Shown here: in pieces, positions 1 to 11,014 of the stretch
Layout: each line of letters starts with the position of its first letter
Position numbering within the stretch: position 1 is the stretch's first letter
Assembly (NCBI GenBank): GCA_946807835.1
Contig: OX327702.1
Location: 4,464,001 to 4,528,000, forward strand
Source of the DNA: Ailanthus altissimus
Taxonomy: Eukaryota > Streptophyta > Magnoliopsida > Sapindales > Simaroubaceae
Direction: 5' to 3'
DNA: 64,000 nucleotides
The notes under the pieces: model-generated
The model's database searches: none
What the model was told of the DNA's origin: nothing
Seen by the model: only the letters and a program-made list of their open reading frames with translations
Made by a program: the position numbers and the translations under genes

Positions 1-1190
1 TTAATACGCTAAAAGTGCTGCAATGGGGTTATTTTCATATAAGTTCAAATTATTTTATAAAATAATAACAATAATTTTAAATAATATTACTTGAGAGCTC
101 TTATTATTTGAAATTTTTATTAGACAAGATCTTTGGCTGATTTGAATATTATAAATCTTTGCAGTTGTTGAAAGCAATGTTAAATAATTATTTAACTCTT
201 GATGCTATTTTAAGGTGATATATTTTTTTTAATTAAATATAAATAAATTTGAGCTTAATAGAAATTTTAAATATATTTGAATTCATAAATCTTGAAAGGT
301 ATATATTTTTTAAAAAAATTCACCTTTAAAAGTAAATATTTAAAATTAATATTTTGGCATACTAACCTTTAAAATATACTACTTTGACAACTAAAAAATG
401 TTAAATTAATTACTATAGACATATATTACACAAGTAAAATTTAAAAATACCACTGGTGACTAGCAGTTGGTTACTCAATTTTCATGCCCTATATGTGTAA
501 TTAGACTAGAATGCTTTTATTTTATTTAAATTAATAAAAATTAATAATAAATAAAAATTAAATTAAATATTTTTAACTTAGTTAGGACAGAGTTGTAAAT
601 TAGACCAAACTTAATAAATTAAAGTGTCCCTATCCTTAAATTTATAAATAAATTAAAATTTGTTGCATATAATGTAAACAAGGCAGATATCTTTGTAGGT
701 AGTATTTAGTTTAATAAATAAAACTAATTTGTAATGTCATGTTACAATTATTAAACGGATGACATGATTAGATATGTTTAATAAATAAATAAAATAACAC
801 TTAAACCATTACATTTTCACAAAATGAATTGATACATTCCTAAGTTTTTAAAAGGGACAAAAATATTACATATAATAAATTTTGTCTGTTTAAATATTTA
901 AAAAAAATATTCATATATTTAGCCTTAAAAGAATACATGTCATAGATTTAAGGCAATAAGTATCAAATTTTAATTTAAATACAAGTCAAATAAAATAAAA
1001 AAAAGAGGATATATGAACGTATAGTTTTAAAAAAGGGACATGCAAATTTTAATATTTTTAAAAATTCTATTAACACTCTTGTCAATTTACGGTTTCTTTT
1101 TATTTTAGTAAAAAAAAAAAATGTTGAAATGACTATTATGCCCTCGTTTTGAGTTAAGGTCATTTATCGGTCATTGATGTCTATTTTAAT
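1..1190. other. AT-rich intergenic DNA, no gene seen
   Basis: The stretch is strongly AT-rich and stop codons interrupt all frames. I see no protein similarity, RNA gene or clear repeat border. A short imperfect palindrome (GGTCATT ... AATGACC) lies at about 1158-1194, directly before repeat E1, and may mark its edge. Confidence 0.6.
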
Positions 1191-1194
1191 GACC

Positions 1195-2570
1195 TAGTGC
1201 AAGTGCACACTTTCGTATCAAATAATATAATACTAAGTCCAGATTATCAATCTCACAGAGACTATTGTTTCTATTTTCTTCAATCGAATACTAAAATTAC
1301 TCTATTTTACTTTTATCTAAACTAGCTTCTGAGATGGAGTTTAACTAACTAAATTACTACTTTCGAATTAAACCTAATTAAAATATTGCAAGTACTCGGA
1401 GATAGAATTCACTAAATTGATGAGTAATCTAGGGTATCGACGTATCCCCTAATAGTTCATTGAACCTTTTAACCCATTAGTTATTCCCTTATTATCAATT
1501 GATTGGCTAGACACTGATTTTATCATAAGCTTCTGTCGATAGTCGAATGATAATATCACTCCCTAACAATTACCTATATGTCTATGGTAATTTGAATAAG
1601 ATGCAACACATTAAGAATAAGTCTAATCAAACCATACGTGTCATCTAGGTATATGTCTATCCGAAATATAACTCGTAGATATTACTCTATGATAATGTAT
1701 CAATCTACCTTAGGCTAAACACATGCATCCTTTTGTCACAGATATCATGGTTCCTAAACAATCAAAATAGTGATCAAGTATAATGAAAGAATTAAGCACA
1801 GATAAATTGAATCAATTAAGAGGTAAAAGTTTATAACTAAGAGTTTAAAAGAGTCAATTACATACTAGGTTCAAGAACATCTAACTCTAGATCAAAAGTA
1901 TTTAGCACATGTTCAAAACAAGAATATTAAAGCAAAAGTATGAAAATATCATGAACAAAATCATCTCTTAAAATTAAGAAAGAAAATAACACAAGTGATG
2001 CCCTGAGTTGTTCTTTCTCCTCTTGTCTTGATTGCCCAAGAGTTGATTCTTCAATTTTCAATAAATTCACCTTGATCTCTTAGTGTGAATGTGTATTCGT
2101 TGTTTGCGTTTTTTCCTTGTTAAATCTCTCTATTTTTGCCTTAAAATAGTATTTTTGTTGCTAAGAGAAACCTTAGGTGCGAGGAGCTTCGAATCCACCC
2201 CGAATAGGCTAATTGATAGGAGTATTTAAACACCCGCACAGGTGCTGGGCACGAGTACTAGGTCTGTCAAGGCGTCGACGAGCGCCGCGGCGCCCAGCCA
2301 CCTGCTGTGCTGCTTTCATATTTTGAGCGTAACTTATTCGTTTGACGTCCGATTCACCTCTCATTTGTTCCTATATATCACATTTTCTATTGTGCATCTA
2401 TTTATGATCAGAAAAACACAATTAAATAGTCAAATACTTATAATTTGGAGCAAAATACAAAAGTTATGTATAAATTATACTATTACTTTTATGCTCCTAT
2501 CAATCATCCATGTGACTTTTGGAATCTTCATCGTCTCTACAGGTTCATCATTTATGTTTTGTCTTTGAAT
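1195..2570. repeat. Dispersed repeat E, copy E1, with GC-rich cassette
   Basis: This is one of three related copies in the window (also 42334-43770, and inverted at 47868-49205). Copies share a GTGCAAGTGCACAC-like end, a block with TATGTCTATCCGAAATATAA and its variants, and a middle zone with GCGCC-type motifs (2262-2305 here). E2 has TG/CA ends when read on the minus strand, so the family is probably an LTR (solo LTRs). No internal coding region accompanies it. The right border of E1 is uncertain, and the class assignment is inference. Confidence 0.5.
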
Positions 2571-2599
2571 TTTTATAGTCTTGATTTCTAGTGCAAGTA

Positions 2600-3160
2600 A
2601 ATCTCCCCAAAAAGCCTTATACTAATCGAGAAGGGATTCTACTAATATAGAACAAAAATATTTTCTAATCAGGTGATGAGAGATTCTAGTAGCTCACCCT
2701 CACCTCATCCATTTTGGCTCGACTATGTATAACCTCAAGCATCTTGAATCTTTGGTATTACAATCTACCTCTTTGAGATAACATATGGCCCCGTGTGCGC
2801 TAGGCACTTGGGAACACATAGCTAACCCATGTAGGCTAGACCCCAAGAATCATACGGCACATGTGCCTTATCTGTAGCCCATACTACAGGCTCACTGACC
2901 CACATTATGCGGTAGGTTCAGTTCTGATACCAATTTTAACGACCCACTCCCATATAGTATTATATTTTCCATTTTGGGCCTTAGCCTATATGAATTTATT
3001 CTTAGGTCTCTCCAAAATGTCTCATATTGATTGGGAATGGATTCTACATATATAGGACAAAAAAAATTTTCACCAAGCGATGTAAGATTTTAGCACTTCA
3101 CCCTCATCTCATCCATGTTGACCTTATTATTTATAGCTATAGGCATCTTGGATTCTAGCA
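2600..3160 (-). mobile_element. TRIM family A, minus-strand copy
   Basis: This is a terminal-repeat retrotransposon in miniature, read on the minus strand. Two similar direct repeats (about 2600-2757 and 2935-3160) flank a roughly 165-bp interior. The motif GTTCTGATACCA at 2921-2932 is the reverse complement of a tRNA-Met-type primer-binding site, two bases from the inner LTR edge. Purine-rich GAGGTAGATTG (minus strand, near 2775) is the polypurine tract. The left LTR is truncated at its outer end. It is non-coding and depends on enzymes from other elements. Confidence 0.75.
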
Positions 3161-3350
3161 CCTTACCCTCACATCGAGATCCAAGATGTATGAGACCATA
3201 AATAGCAAGACCAAGATGGATGAGGTGAAAGTAAGGTGTTAAAATCCCATATCGCCTGGTTAGAAAACTTTTTGTTCTATATATAGAACCCATTCTTAAT
3301 CAATATAAAGCTCAGGTTCAAAGCGGACAATATTATATTATATGTGAACT
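2980..3350. repeat. Long inverted repeat from head-to-head TRIM LTRs
   Basis: The 5' LTR of the minus-strand TRIM (up to about 3156) and the 5' LTR of the plus-strand TRIM (from about 3174) are reverse complements with only about 18 bp between them. Shared words include GGCATCTTGGAT against ATCCAAGATGTATG, and CTCATCCATGTTGACC against GACCAAGATGGATGAGG. A transcript through this region could form a stem of roughly 170 bp with mismatches. Confidence 0.7.
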
Positions 3351-5820
3351 AGTCGTTATAAATAGTATTAGAGCCGGACCTACCTCGCAATATAAGTCAG
3401 CGAGCTTGTAGTCTAGGCTACAAATAGCGCACATGTGCCTTGTGATTCTTAAGGTCTAGACTACAAAGGTTACCCACTTGTCCTCAGGGTCCTAGCGCAT
3501 ATAAAATCGTGTGTCCCTTAAGGGGGTAGATTATTGTTAGGTATCTAATACATGTGAGTGTATGCATGTACAATTGTGTCTATTGCCTAAAATACGTATC
3601 ATATACATATTAAATGCGACGGAAGCATTTAAACTTGCAATAAACACAATAAATAAAATATATTAATCTTATCAATATATTAGTAGTGTTGAGAAATCAC
3701 ATAAACGTGTAACGTTATACACATATTTTCTCGGAGTCTGCATGGAGACCAACTCGTGGGCAGTTCTAGTCACCAACTCGGTGGACTTGGTGAGCTAGAA
3801 CAACAACCCTATATACAACACCGAATTAACTCTTAACTCCAAAATAGCTAGTAGTGTGTATTCATCATTTTCTCTAAAAGGATAAGAAATAGAGATTGAA
3901 GCAATTGCTTCTCATGACACTATAAAAAAATGAAACAATTTCAATTTTTTTTTTCTTTTTCTTCTTCTTTCTCAGCTCTATTTTCTTTTCTTTCTCTCAT
4001 TTTCCATTTCTCTTTCACGGCCAAATACACCCATTTTACAATCCACACATGCCACTATTTATATCAAATATAATAAAATTACAAAATAATATATTATATA
4101 ATATTAATAATAATAAAATATTATAAATGGATGCCAACTATTTGGCACCATTAAATAAAATAATAATAAATAATATAATAATATATTATAATGAGATATT
4201 TATGATTATTTAATAATTAAATAATTATAGTGTAAAATAACCATTTTACCTCTCATAAATAGTTATCAAGTCTACTTTTAGTAGGTCCCATCATATCCCA
4301 CACTTGGGTAAACTCAACCAAGGGTTTACAATGAGTCATATGTTATTATACAATTAGTAAATAATAAGTATTGACTAATTATTATATTTAACACTTAAAT
4401 ACAGATACGCACGTATTTTCGTGGTAGTACTGGATATTGCTGGATTAAATAATTTAATCCGGCACGCTGCTCTAGTGCACAACGAGTACACTCTATATCG
4501 CGGGACTCTCTAGGTTCACGCCCGATTTGTCAAATAGAACTATTCTATGAGTTCGTGAATATTACCCCACGCACACGTAACAGATATACAAATCAGCGCA
4601 TTGAACCACGTAAGTTGAGGTTACAACGCATACGCATAGTCCTTCCGTCATGATATCTTGGATATGTGGGGATATAAATTATCACCTTCAAATTTCTGTG
4701 TGCTTATCTATGTCTTATCTCCAGGCTTGTATCTTACTTAACAATATGTGCAAACTCCTTTGCCATATTGTTCCACCCTGGCGGAAACTCTTTCCCGGGA
4801 TGATTGCTTGTGGCCACAAAACTTTTTGAGATACAGTCTCAAAGCATCTGGATATCAAACTCCCTATGCGAGCTGACAGATCCCATATATGTACACACCA
4901 GACTCTATAAGCATCGAACCATATTCAGCGGTCATATCATGAAAGGTCTGTGACATGCGTGGAACCAAACTTACAAGCCCACTGTGGCACTCAAATCAAA
5001 GGACCATGTATACTACTCAACTCGAGAGGACCCTACATTGATGGCTTACATAGGGTGTCCATCGGAAGTCCTTGTAAGTCTGTCCTATATCCAATCATAA
5101 CTAGATATCCATATATTAATATGAGCTCCAAGCTCACAGTCGGCTAGGAACGACATATGCTGATCTATATTAAAAGTATCCACTGACAGACCTGTATTGG
5201 CAGAAATAGATTAAGGACAATTATTTGAGCATATACTTGTGCAATTGACATTTCTTGGCACCTGATTGCAACTCTTGTAGTATATTCCAAGGTGTATGTT
5301 CCATTACAGACAAGGCTCAAACTCTTAGATTTTCGCTGAGTATTATAACCAGTTAATACTTAGCTGTGGTAACATTTAGCATTTGTATCTCTCAGTGTAA
5401 CTAGCTATGAGCCCTTATCTAAACTCCTTTAGATCTGATTTAAACTCCTTCAGATTGTATAATGTTTGTAACGATATATTGCATAATACCATATAAATAG
5501 GTATTAGCGATTTAATGAGAATATACATTTGTATAAATACACAAGTATATGTATATTTAGGGATGGAAGGTAAGCACCGACCCTAACAATCTTCTACTTG
5601 TGATTCAAGATGCCTAAGGTTATAAATAGCAGGCAAAGATTAATGAAGTGAATGGGGGTGCAAGATTCCAACATTGCCTGATTAGAAAAAGTTTCTCTTC
5701 TATATATGTAGAACCCATTCTCAATCAATATGAGGTATTTTGTTGGAAATCCAAGAATAAAGTTGTGCAGGCTTAGGTCAAAGCGGACAATATCATACCA
5801 TGTGGGAGAGAGTCGTTACA
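3174..5820 (+). mobile_element. TRIM family A, plus-strand copy, split by LTR C1
   Basis: The 5' LTR is about 3174-3360 and ends CGTTATA. A decayed primer-binding site, TAGTATTAGAGC, is at 3363-3374. The interior runs to a polypurine tract (AAGGGGGTAGATTAT) at 3520-3534. The 3' LTR is 5599-5820, starting TGTGATTC and ending GTCGTTACA. Both LTRs contain AAAGCGGACAATAT near their 3' ends, as does the minus-strand copy. A 2.05-kb foreign LTR sits between the polypurine tract and the 3' LTR. Without it the TRIM would be about 0.6 kb. No coding capacity. Confidence 0.75.
3535..5588 (-). mobile_element. Solo LTR of family C (copy C1), 2.05 kb
   Basis: It has TGTTAGG at one end and CCTAACA at the other, a 7-bp terminal inverted repeat of LTR type. 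It is the reverse complement of C3 (39671-41727), and matches C2 and C4 in part, through blocks such as AGTATTCGTGGTCCT and GACCTTTCATGGT. No ORF of note is present. The flanking five bases (ATTAT and ATCTT) do not form a clean target duplication. The flank at 5588 read on the minus strand (AAGTAGAAGAT before TGTTAGGG) resembles a copia polypurine tract, so it could instead be the 3' LTR of a lost element. Confidence 0.7.
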
Positions 5821-8799
5821 ATCAATGAGAGTTAAAAAAAACTAGGATCTAGATATCTTTTCTTAAAATCTTAGGGGTCTAGATATTCTTTTTCCTAAAA
5901 TGATTTGAATAAACAATTGAGAATTGAAACAAAAAGTAATTTAATTTATTTTTACATTTGTATTAAAATTAAAAGCTAATAATAAGGTGACACGTGTCAT
6001 TTATAACTTTATTACAAAATGACATGCGTCATTTTATTTTATACTTTTTTTTACTAAAAACATACTATATTAAGACACGTGTCGCTCGTGACACTTTTTT
6101 TTAAGGATAAATATGTGAATTGTTTCTTTTGACTGGTTGAACAAACGGAGTTCATCATCTAATAGGGGTCTTTTTGTCTCTTTTAAAATCATAGGGATAA
6201 ATAAGTTTATTTTTAAAATTTTTAGGGTTAAGGTGTTATTTTTTAATTTATTAATTTTATAATAAATATTATATGACTACAAATGGGAATAATAAATATT
6301 TTTAAAAAAATAAAGGAAAAATGAAGTTACGAATAAATTATAAGAATAAAATTATGTGTCAAATGCAAATAAAACGAATCGAATACAAATAATTCATTTA
6401 AAAACGAATTTGAATTTGAATTATTGTGCGAATCAAATGCGAATTTTCTAAAATCTAGATGTTTTTTTACTTGTATTTGACATATATTTTAATTTGCATA
6501 TTCATTTTGCTAACCTTATTGTCAGGTAACCATTACATGGATTATGAAATTCTAAGTTTGAAGAAGTCTATTTTGAGTCAATTCGTTGTTAGTCACCATT
6601 AGACAGCCAGTTAATCAGCCAACAACCAACACTAGCGATATTATAGGAGTAATGTATAACTGCTCTTTCTTTAATATTAAACATGTTAAATTTATATCAC
6701 TCGTTTAATAATATTGTGCAATTTGCATTTTTGTATTTTAATTCATCAGTTTATTTATAATATATTATTTTTTGAATAATTGAATTTGACTAATTCATTA
6801 AAGATACAAATTCATTTAAGAATTAACCAAAATTTGATTGTGAAAGAAGATAATTATTAAACTGATCGAATTTGTGTCACTCTTTAATAATTATGTCAAA
6901 TTTGTGTTTGAATATTTTAATTCGCCAATTCATTTAATTAAATTAGGTGAATTCGTTTAAGACATGAATTTGTTTAGGAAATATTTAAAATAAGAATTTA
7001 ATTAAATTTGTTTAAAATTCAGTTAACATATAATATATTTGATAATTTAAATAATATATGTTTTTATCATTTTAAAATGATAATTATATATAAGAAGTGA
7101 ATTATGTAAATAAATTGAATTGTTTTCAATTATGTAAACAAACCAAATCATGTATATACAAATAGAGGAATTCAATATGGTCTTTTTATTAAACATGTCT
7201 AATTTCTTTATATAATGTAACTTGTTTATTAAACAAATCAAATTTGTATTTGGTTGTTTAATTCATTTACTTTAATGAATCGTAAAAGTGGGTTAAATTT
7301 TAAATCTCTTGATCCATCAAAGAGAGTTTTTTTTAATTAAATTAATACTCATAAAAAGTTATTTGTATTTGTTTACATTAAATGTCAATATTTTTTAATT
7401 TTATTTTCAAAGTGATTAGGCAATATTTTTAATGTTAAAAAAGATGATCTTTAATAAATTTTGAGTATTAGTGTGTATAATTATTATTTGACATACCTTG
7501 AGAGAGAAATATGATATATAGCATCGTAAGTTGTTGGCATTTTTTTTTTTTGGCTGCGCATGAATAACAATGGCTACAATGTAATGATGATCACTCATTT
7601 CACCTTATCTATTGTAGATAGCAATTCAAGTGATCACTCATTTCACCTTATTTATTGTAGATGGCAACTTGGTGGAGCAACATTAATCGAGTGTTAGCTT
7701 ATAGACACTGAACACTTTATTAAAGTGATCATATGCACATTAATTAATTAATTTATTTTTTTAAACTAATTTTCTCAATATTTTATACACACTATTATTT
7801 ATATTCAATGTTTAACTTTCTGACTTCAACTTTTTGATTGTTGACAAATTTATTCATTTTCTATTTACAAGTACTAATTCTTTAACTTTTTCAACCTCAT
7901 GACTCTATTCCTTTAACCAATTATTTATAACCCCACTATCATTTATTATTGTCATTATTAGTGCACGAGAATTCAAGCTCGGTATCACAAATCCGCCTTA
8001 CTAGTTGCCTAAGTGCCGGTCTCTCCTTCTTGGTTAGGCTGCATATTAGCTCAAGCCAAATTTAAAATCGGTGACAAACATTCCCCACAATTCATTCTGT
8101 TAGTTATTATGATAAAAAATCATTTCTAATATTACAAATTAAAGCTTCCATATCCATGAACTTCATTATAACGGTCTATGGCAACTTATGGCCTGATATG
8201 ATAACAGAGAAAATAAACTTGCATATAATCTAAAGGGGAAAGGGAGTCAAAATAGCAAATTTTTTCCATTTATATGGAAATTTTGAGCTAATTCCAAAAA
8301 TGCAAAGAACTATACGTAATTAATAAAAAATCATTAGCTTTTTTGCGATAAAAAGAGCCCTTAACAGATTCTCTCCTACGAAGAGGTTCAAAAAAGAAAA
8401 AAGAAAAGTGATTGAGATTGTGCCCTTGACATGCAGCTCAGACATTGGCTGTACGTAAATGCATAAATGCATTGGAATCATTTGATTACGTAATATGTTG
8501 TTATTCCTTTACTGAGTTGTTAATCAGAGGAGATAAAAATCGTATGAACTCAGGCAAATTCAATCTAAATTAGGCAATCACAGCACCGTATTTTGCATAG
8601 CTATTGAGCTTTCTGTTCATAGCCACTACTTTGTTAATTGACATCTATTAGGCTGATGGTGGACTTGTGCTTACAATGAATATCTCTCTTACCCTTATTT
8701 GATTTTTGTTTTTGGTAGATGCCAGTTGTAGTTACTAGTAACAGTATCAACTTAACATTATCTACCTATTTGTTAAAGTGGAATTACATAAATAAATAA
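5821..8799. other. AT-rich intergenic DNA
   Basis: No gene is recognised. Between about 6360 and 7300 the sequence is built from loosely repeated GAATTTG/AATTCGTTT words, which looks like decayed low-complexity DNA. Two G-box cores (CACGTG) lie at 5991-5996 and 6076-6081 within GACACGTGTC-like palindromes. The short ORFs are random AT-rich runs of Ile, Asn, Lys and Leu. Confidence 0.55.
7588..7673. repeat. 43-bp tandem duplication
   Basis: Two adjacent units start TGATCACTCATTTCACCTTA at 7588 and at 7631. They differ at only a few positions (CTATTG/TTATTG, ATAGCAATTC/ATGGCAACTT). There are two units only and no apparent function. Confidence 0.8.
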
Positions 8800-8935
8800 A
8801 ATTATTCAAACAATATATATAAAATAAGTAAGTAATGAATAAAGAGAAAAAGAATAGAAGAAGAATACACAAAAAAATTACGTGGTTCGATAATTTGTCT
8901 ATGTCTGCGGCGGATCAAGATCATACTCTTTTCTT
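8800..8935 (-). repeat. Inverted fragment of LTR family B end
   Basis: The block ACGTGGTTCGATAATTTG ... GCGGATCAAGATC (8880-8925) is the reverse complement of the conserved block near 9757-9810 in LTR B1 (GATCCTCCGTGGATGTAGG ... AATCACGTA). A piece of the same LTR family therefore sits in opposite orientation directly upstream of B1. Confidence 0.5.
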
Positions 8936-9904
8936 GTTGAAAAATTGGTGATTCAACAATCTTAGTTGGACAAGAATTGAGATGAATATCAAAGTGGAGA
9001 GTCACAAGAAGTCAAGAACGTGTGAGACACGTATGGAAAAGTCTATGACGTGTAGGACACGAAAAGGAAAGTGAAACGGGACTCAAAGAAGCGAAGGGAA
9101 AGAAGAAATCGCGGGGAGCTGACCAGCGCCGTGGCGCCCAGAGATGAGCGCCGCGGCGCTCAACACAGAATACCAGCGCTGCAGTGCTGGGTTGCCAGCG
9201 CCGTAGTGCTGGGCGCGAGAAGGGCTAGCGCCGCGACGCCCAGGGACGAGAGCCGCGGCGCCAGAACGCGTGGAAAAGTTCATTTTTGTTCGGGATTTTG
9301 AGTTTTGGGAAGTTTTAAACTTGCAAAACAAGTGGACTCTTACTCCAACAAGAATAGGGTTTGTAGGCACGAAACACACCCTATATAAACATTTGTAAAC
9401 CCTTGTTTAAGATTAAGTATCTAAGGTTTCAAGATGTAACCATAAGAGAGAATAGAGGAGCTAGGTAGGCACTAAGTGCGTGGTGCACTAGGGTGTAACC
9501 TTTGGGGGTGTTTTCTTCTTTAGGTTCTTTAAGTGAATAAAAGAGAAACACCGTAAATCCTTTTGGCTTAGATGCTCGGGCTATTCTTGTGTTTTTTGTA
9601 AAAATCTCTTATGAGGAGATACAAAAAGGTCTTAGGGAGTCATAATGATCAAGGGTAGATGCTTAGAGGTCTCTATGGGAGATACTAAGGGGTCTTGTGG
9701 GATCATTGATGATGTAAGAAGATACTTTGTATTCTATTTCAATAGTAAGAAGCTGGATCATAGATCCTCCGTGGATGTAGGTAATTTAGGCTGAATCACG
9801 TATATCTTGTGTCTTGTGATTGGTTTGTTTTCTTTATCTTTATTGGTGTGTGTAATCTTATGTGTTCTTACTTATGGTGTGAGTTATGATTTTTTGCTGC
9901 GCAT
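8936..9904 (+). mobile_element. Copia-type LTR family B, copy B1
   Basis: It starts TGTTGAAAAATTGGTGATTC and shares long blocks with B2 (57535-58239): GTTGGACAA, AACGTGTGAGACAC, AAACGGGACT, a TATATAAAC promoter-like box before a TTGTAAAC leader, and a CCGTGGA(T/C)GTAGG block near the 3' end. A decayed primer-binding site (GGTATCAAGGTT) follows at about 9908. No gag or pol follows, so it is a solo LTR or remnant. The overlapping ORFs in this LTR are an effect of its GC-rich patch and are not genes. Confidence 0.6.
9113..9275. repeat. GC-rich palindromic cassette in LTR B1
   Basis: About 160 bp of GC-rich DNA in an AT-rich setting is made of six or more variants of AGCGCCGYGGCGC and GCGCTGCAGTGCT spaced 20-30 bp apart. 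The words are self-complementary. Similar cassettes occur at 2262-2305, 10258-10360 and 57735-57815, and decayed forms at 43330-43510, 47995-48190 and 49530-49585. Confidence 0.7.
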
Positions 9905-9965
9905 AGGGTATCAAGGTTGTGGCTTAGTTGATGCCATAGGGGTGTCAAATTAAAGTGCATGGCGT

Positions 9966-10450
9966 GATATCCTCAACATTTTTTATTATGAATCACAAGA
10001 TACTCACAAAAATAAGTATTTTACAAAAAAGATCACAAAAAAAATTCTTTCTTACTCACTAAGGATTTTCTCTCACAAAAAATCATAAAGATTGTTAATG
10101 ATCACTTAAATACTTTTTACAAGTTAATTGATAGTTTTTATATAGACATTGAGACGTTTTAGGTTTACTCTAAACGTGTGGGAGTCGTTTTAGAGAGTTC
10201 AAAAGTAAGTGGGAGACGAAATAGAGAAGTTTTCTTATTTCGGGATCTGTTCACGTGTCCTACACCATGGCGCTGGTGTGCCCATCTGAGCGCTGTGACG
10301 CTCGTTACTTGGCACCACGGCGCTCATGTTCTAGACTGGACGCTGCAGTGCTCACGCTTGGCTACTGTTTCCTTCGTCTTTTACTTACTTTCGCGTTCTT
10401 TTTTTTTATCTTTTCATATTTTATGCACTTAACTTACTCTCTAAATTATA
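9966..10450. repeat. Second GC-cassette repeat fragment
   Basis: An AT-rich arm with repeated TCACAAAAA words is followed by a GC-rich cassette at 10258-10360 (GGCGCTGG, GAGCGCTGTGACGCTC, CACGGCGCTC, GACGCTGCAGTGCTC). It resembles the cassettes in B and E repeats but has no clear LTR ends. ORFs reading through the cassette have no recognisable similarity. Confidence 0.45.
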
Positions 10451-11014
10451 TAGTAATAATTTTTAATTAATATTATCACTTATAATAGAGTGCTGTGACA
10501 TTCTAATTATAAATAAGAATATTGGATAACCAAATTAACAAAGAAAAAGAGAGAGCAACTACTAGTAATCGAATAAGAAAAAGATATAAGTCAGCAACAT
10601 ATGAGTGATGTCACTTGTAAGCTTAATTAATAAGCCGAAAGATGTGTTTCTTCAGCAATAATTAATAGTTCTTCTTTGGGAAGAATGATTTTATTCTTTT
10701 ATGTTGTAAATGCTGAAATTTCTTTTCAAAAAAAAAATGTTGAAATTGATGGCCCCTAAAGAGGAGAAGGCCTCAAATTTGTTCAATATTTGAGAAAATA
10801 TTTTCTAAATGGTCTCTTACATATCCATTGTTAGCATTACGATTAAAATTATCACTTTTTGTTATTGCTTTTATTTTGATTTATATATTAAATCTTTACT
10901 TTTTTAAATAATAATTTATTATTATTATTTTATTTATCTTTAAAAAAATATTCAATTACTTCACAAAAGAAAGTAGCTGACTAATTAAAAAAGATTTTTA
11001 GTCCATAGAGTAAT
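10451..11014. other. AT-rich spacer, nothing recognised
   Basis: AT-rich DNA between the GC-cassette fragment and the foldback MITE. No ORF, RNA gene or repeat border is visible. Confidence 0.5.

Noticed and set aside
1195..2570. Family E as Helitrons
   Set aside because: The TC start and CTRR end with a 3' hairpin were not found. E2 has TG/CA ends, which fits an LTR better.
9071..9379. Overlapping ORFs on both strands with Arg/Ala-rich proteins
   Set aside because: They read through the GC-rich cassette of LTR B1. The balanced open frames on both strands come from base composition and palindromes, and neither resembles a protein family.
10178..10470. Two overlapping plus-strand ORFs of 84 and 71 residues
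   Set aside because: Same GC-cassette effect; no domain, and the flanks are repeat DNA.
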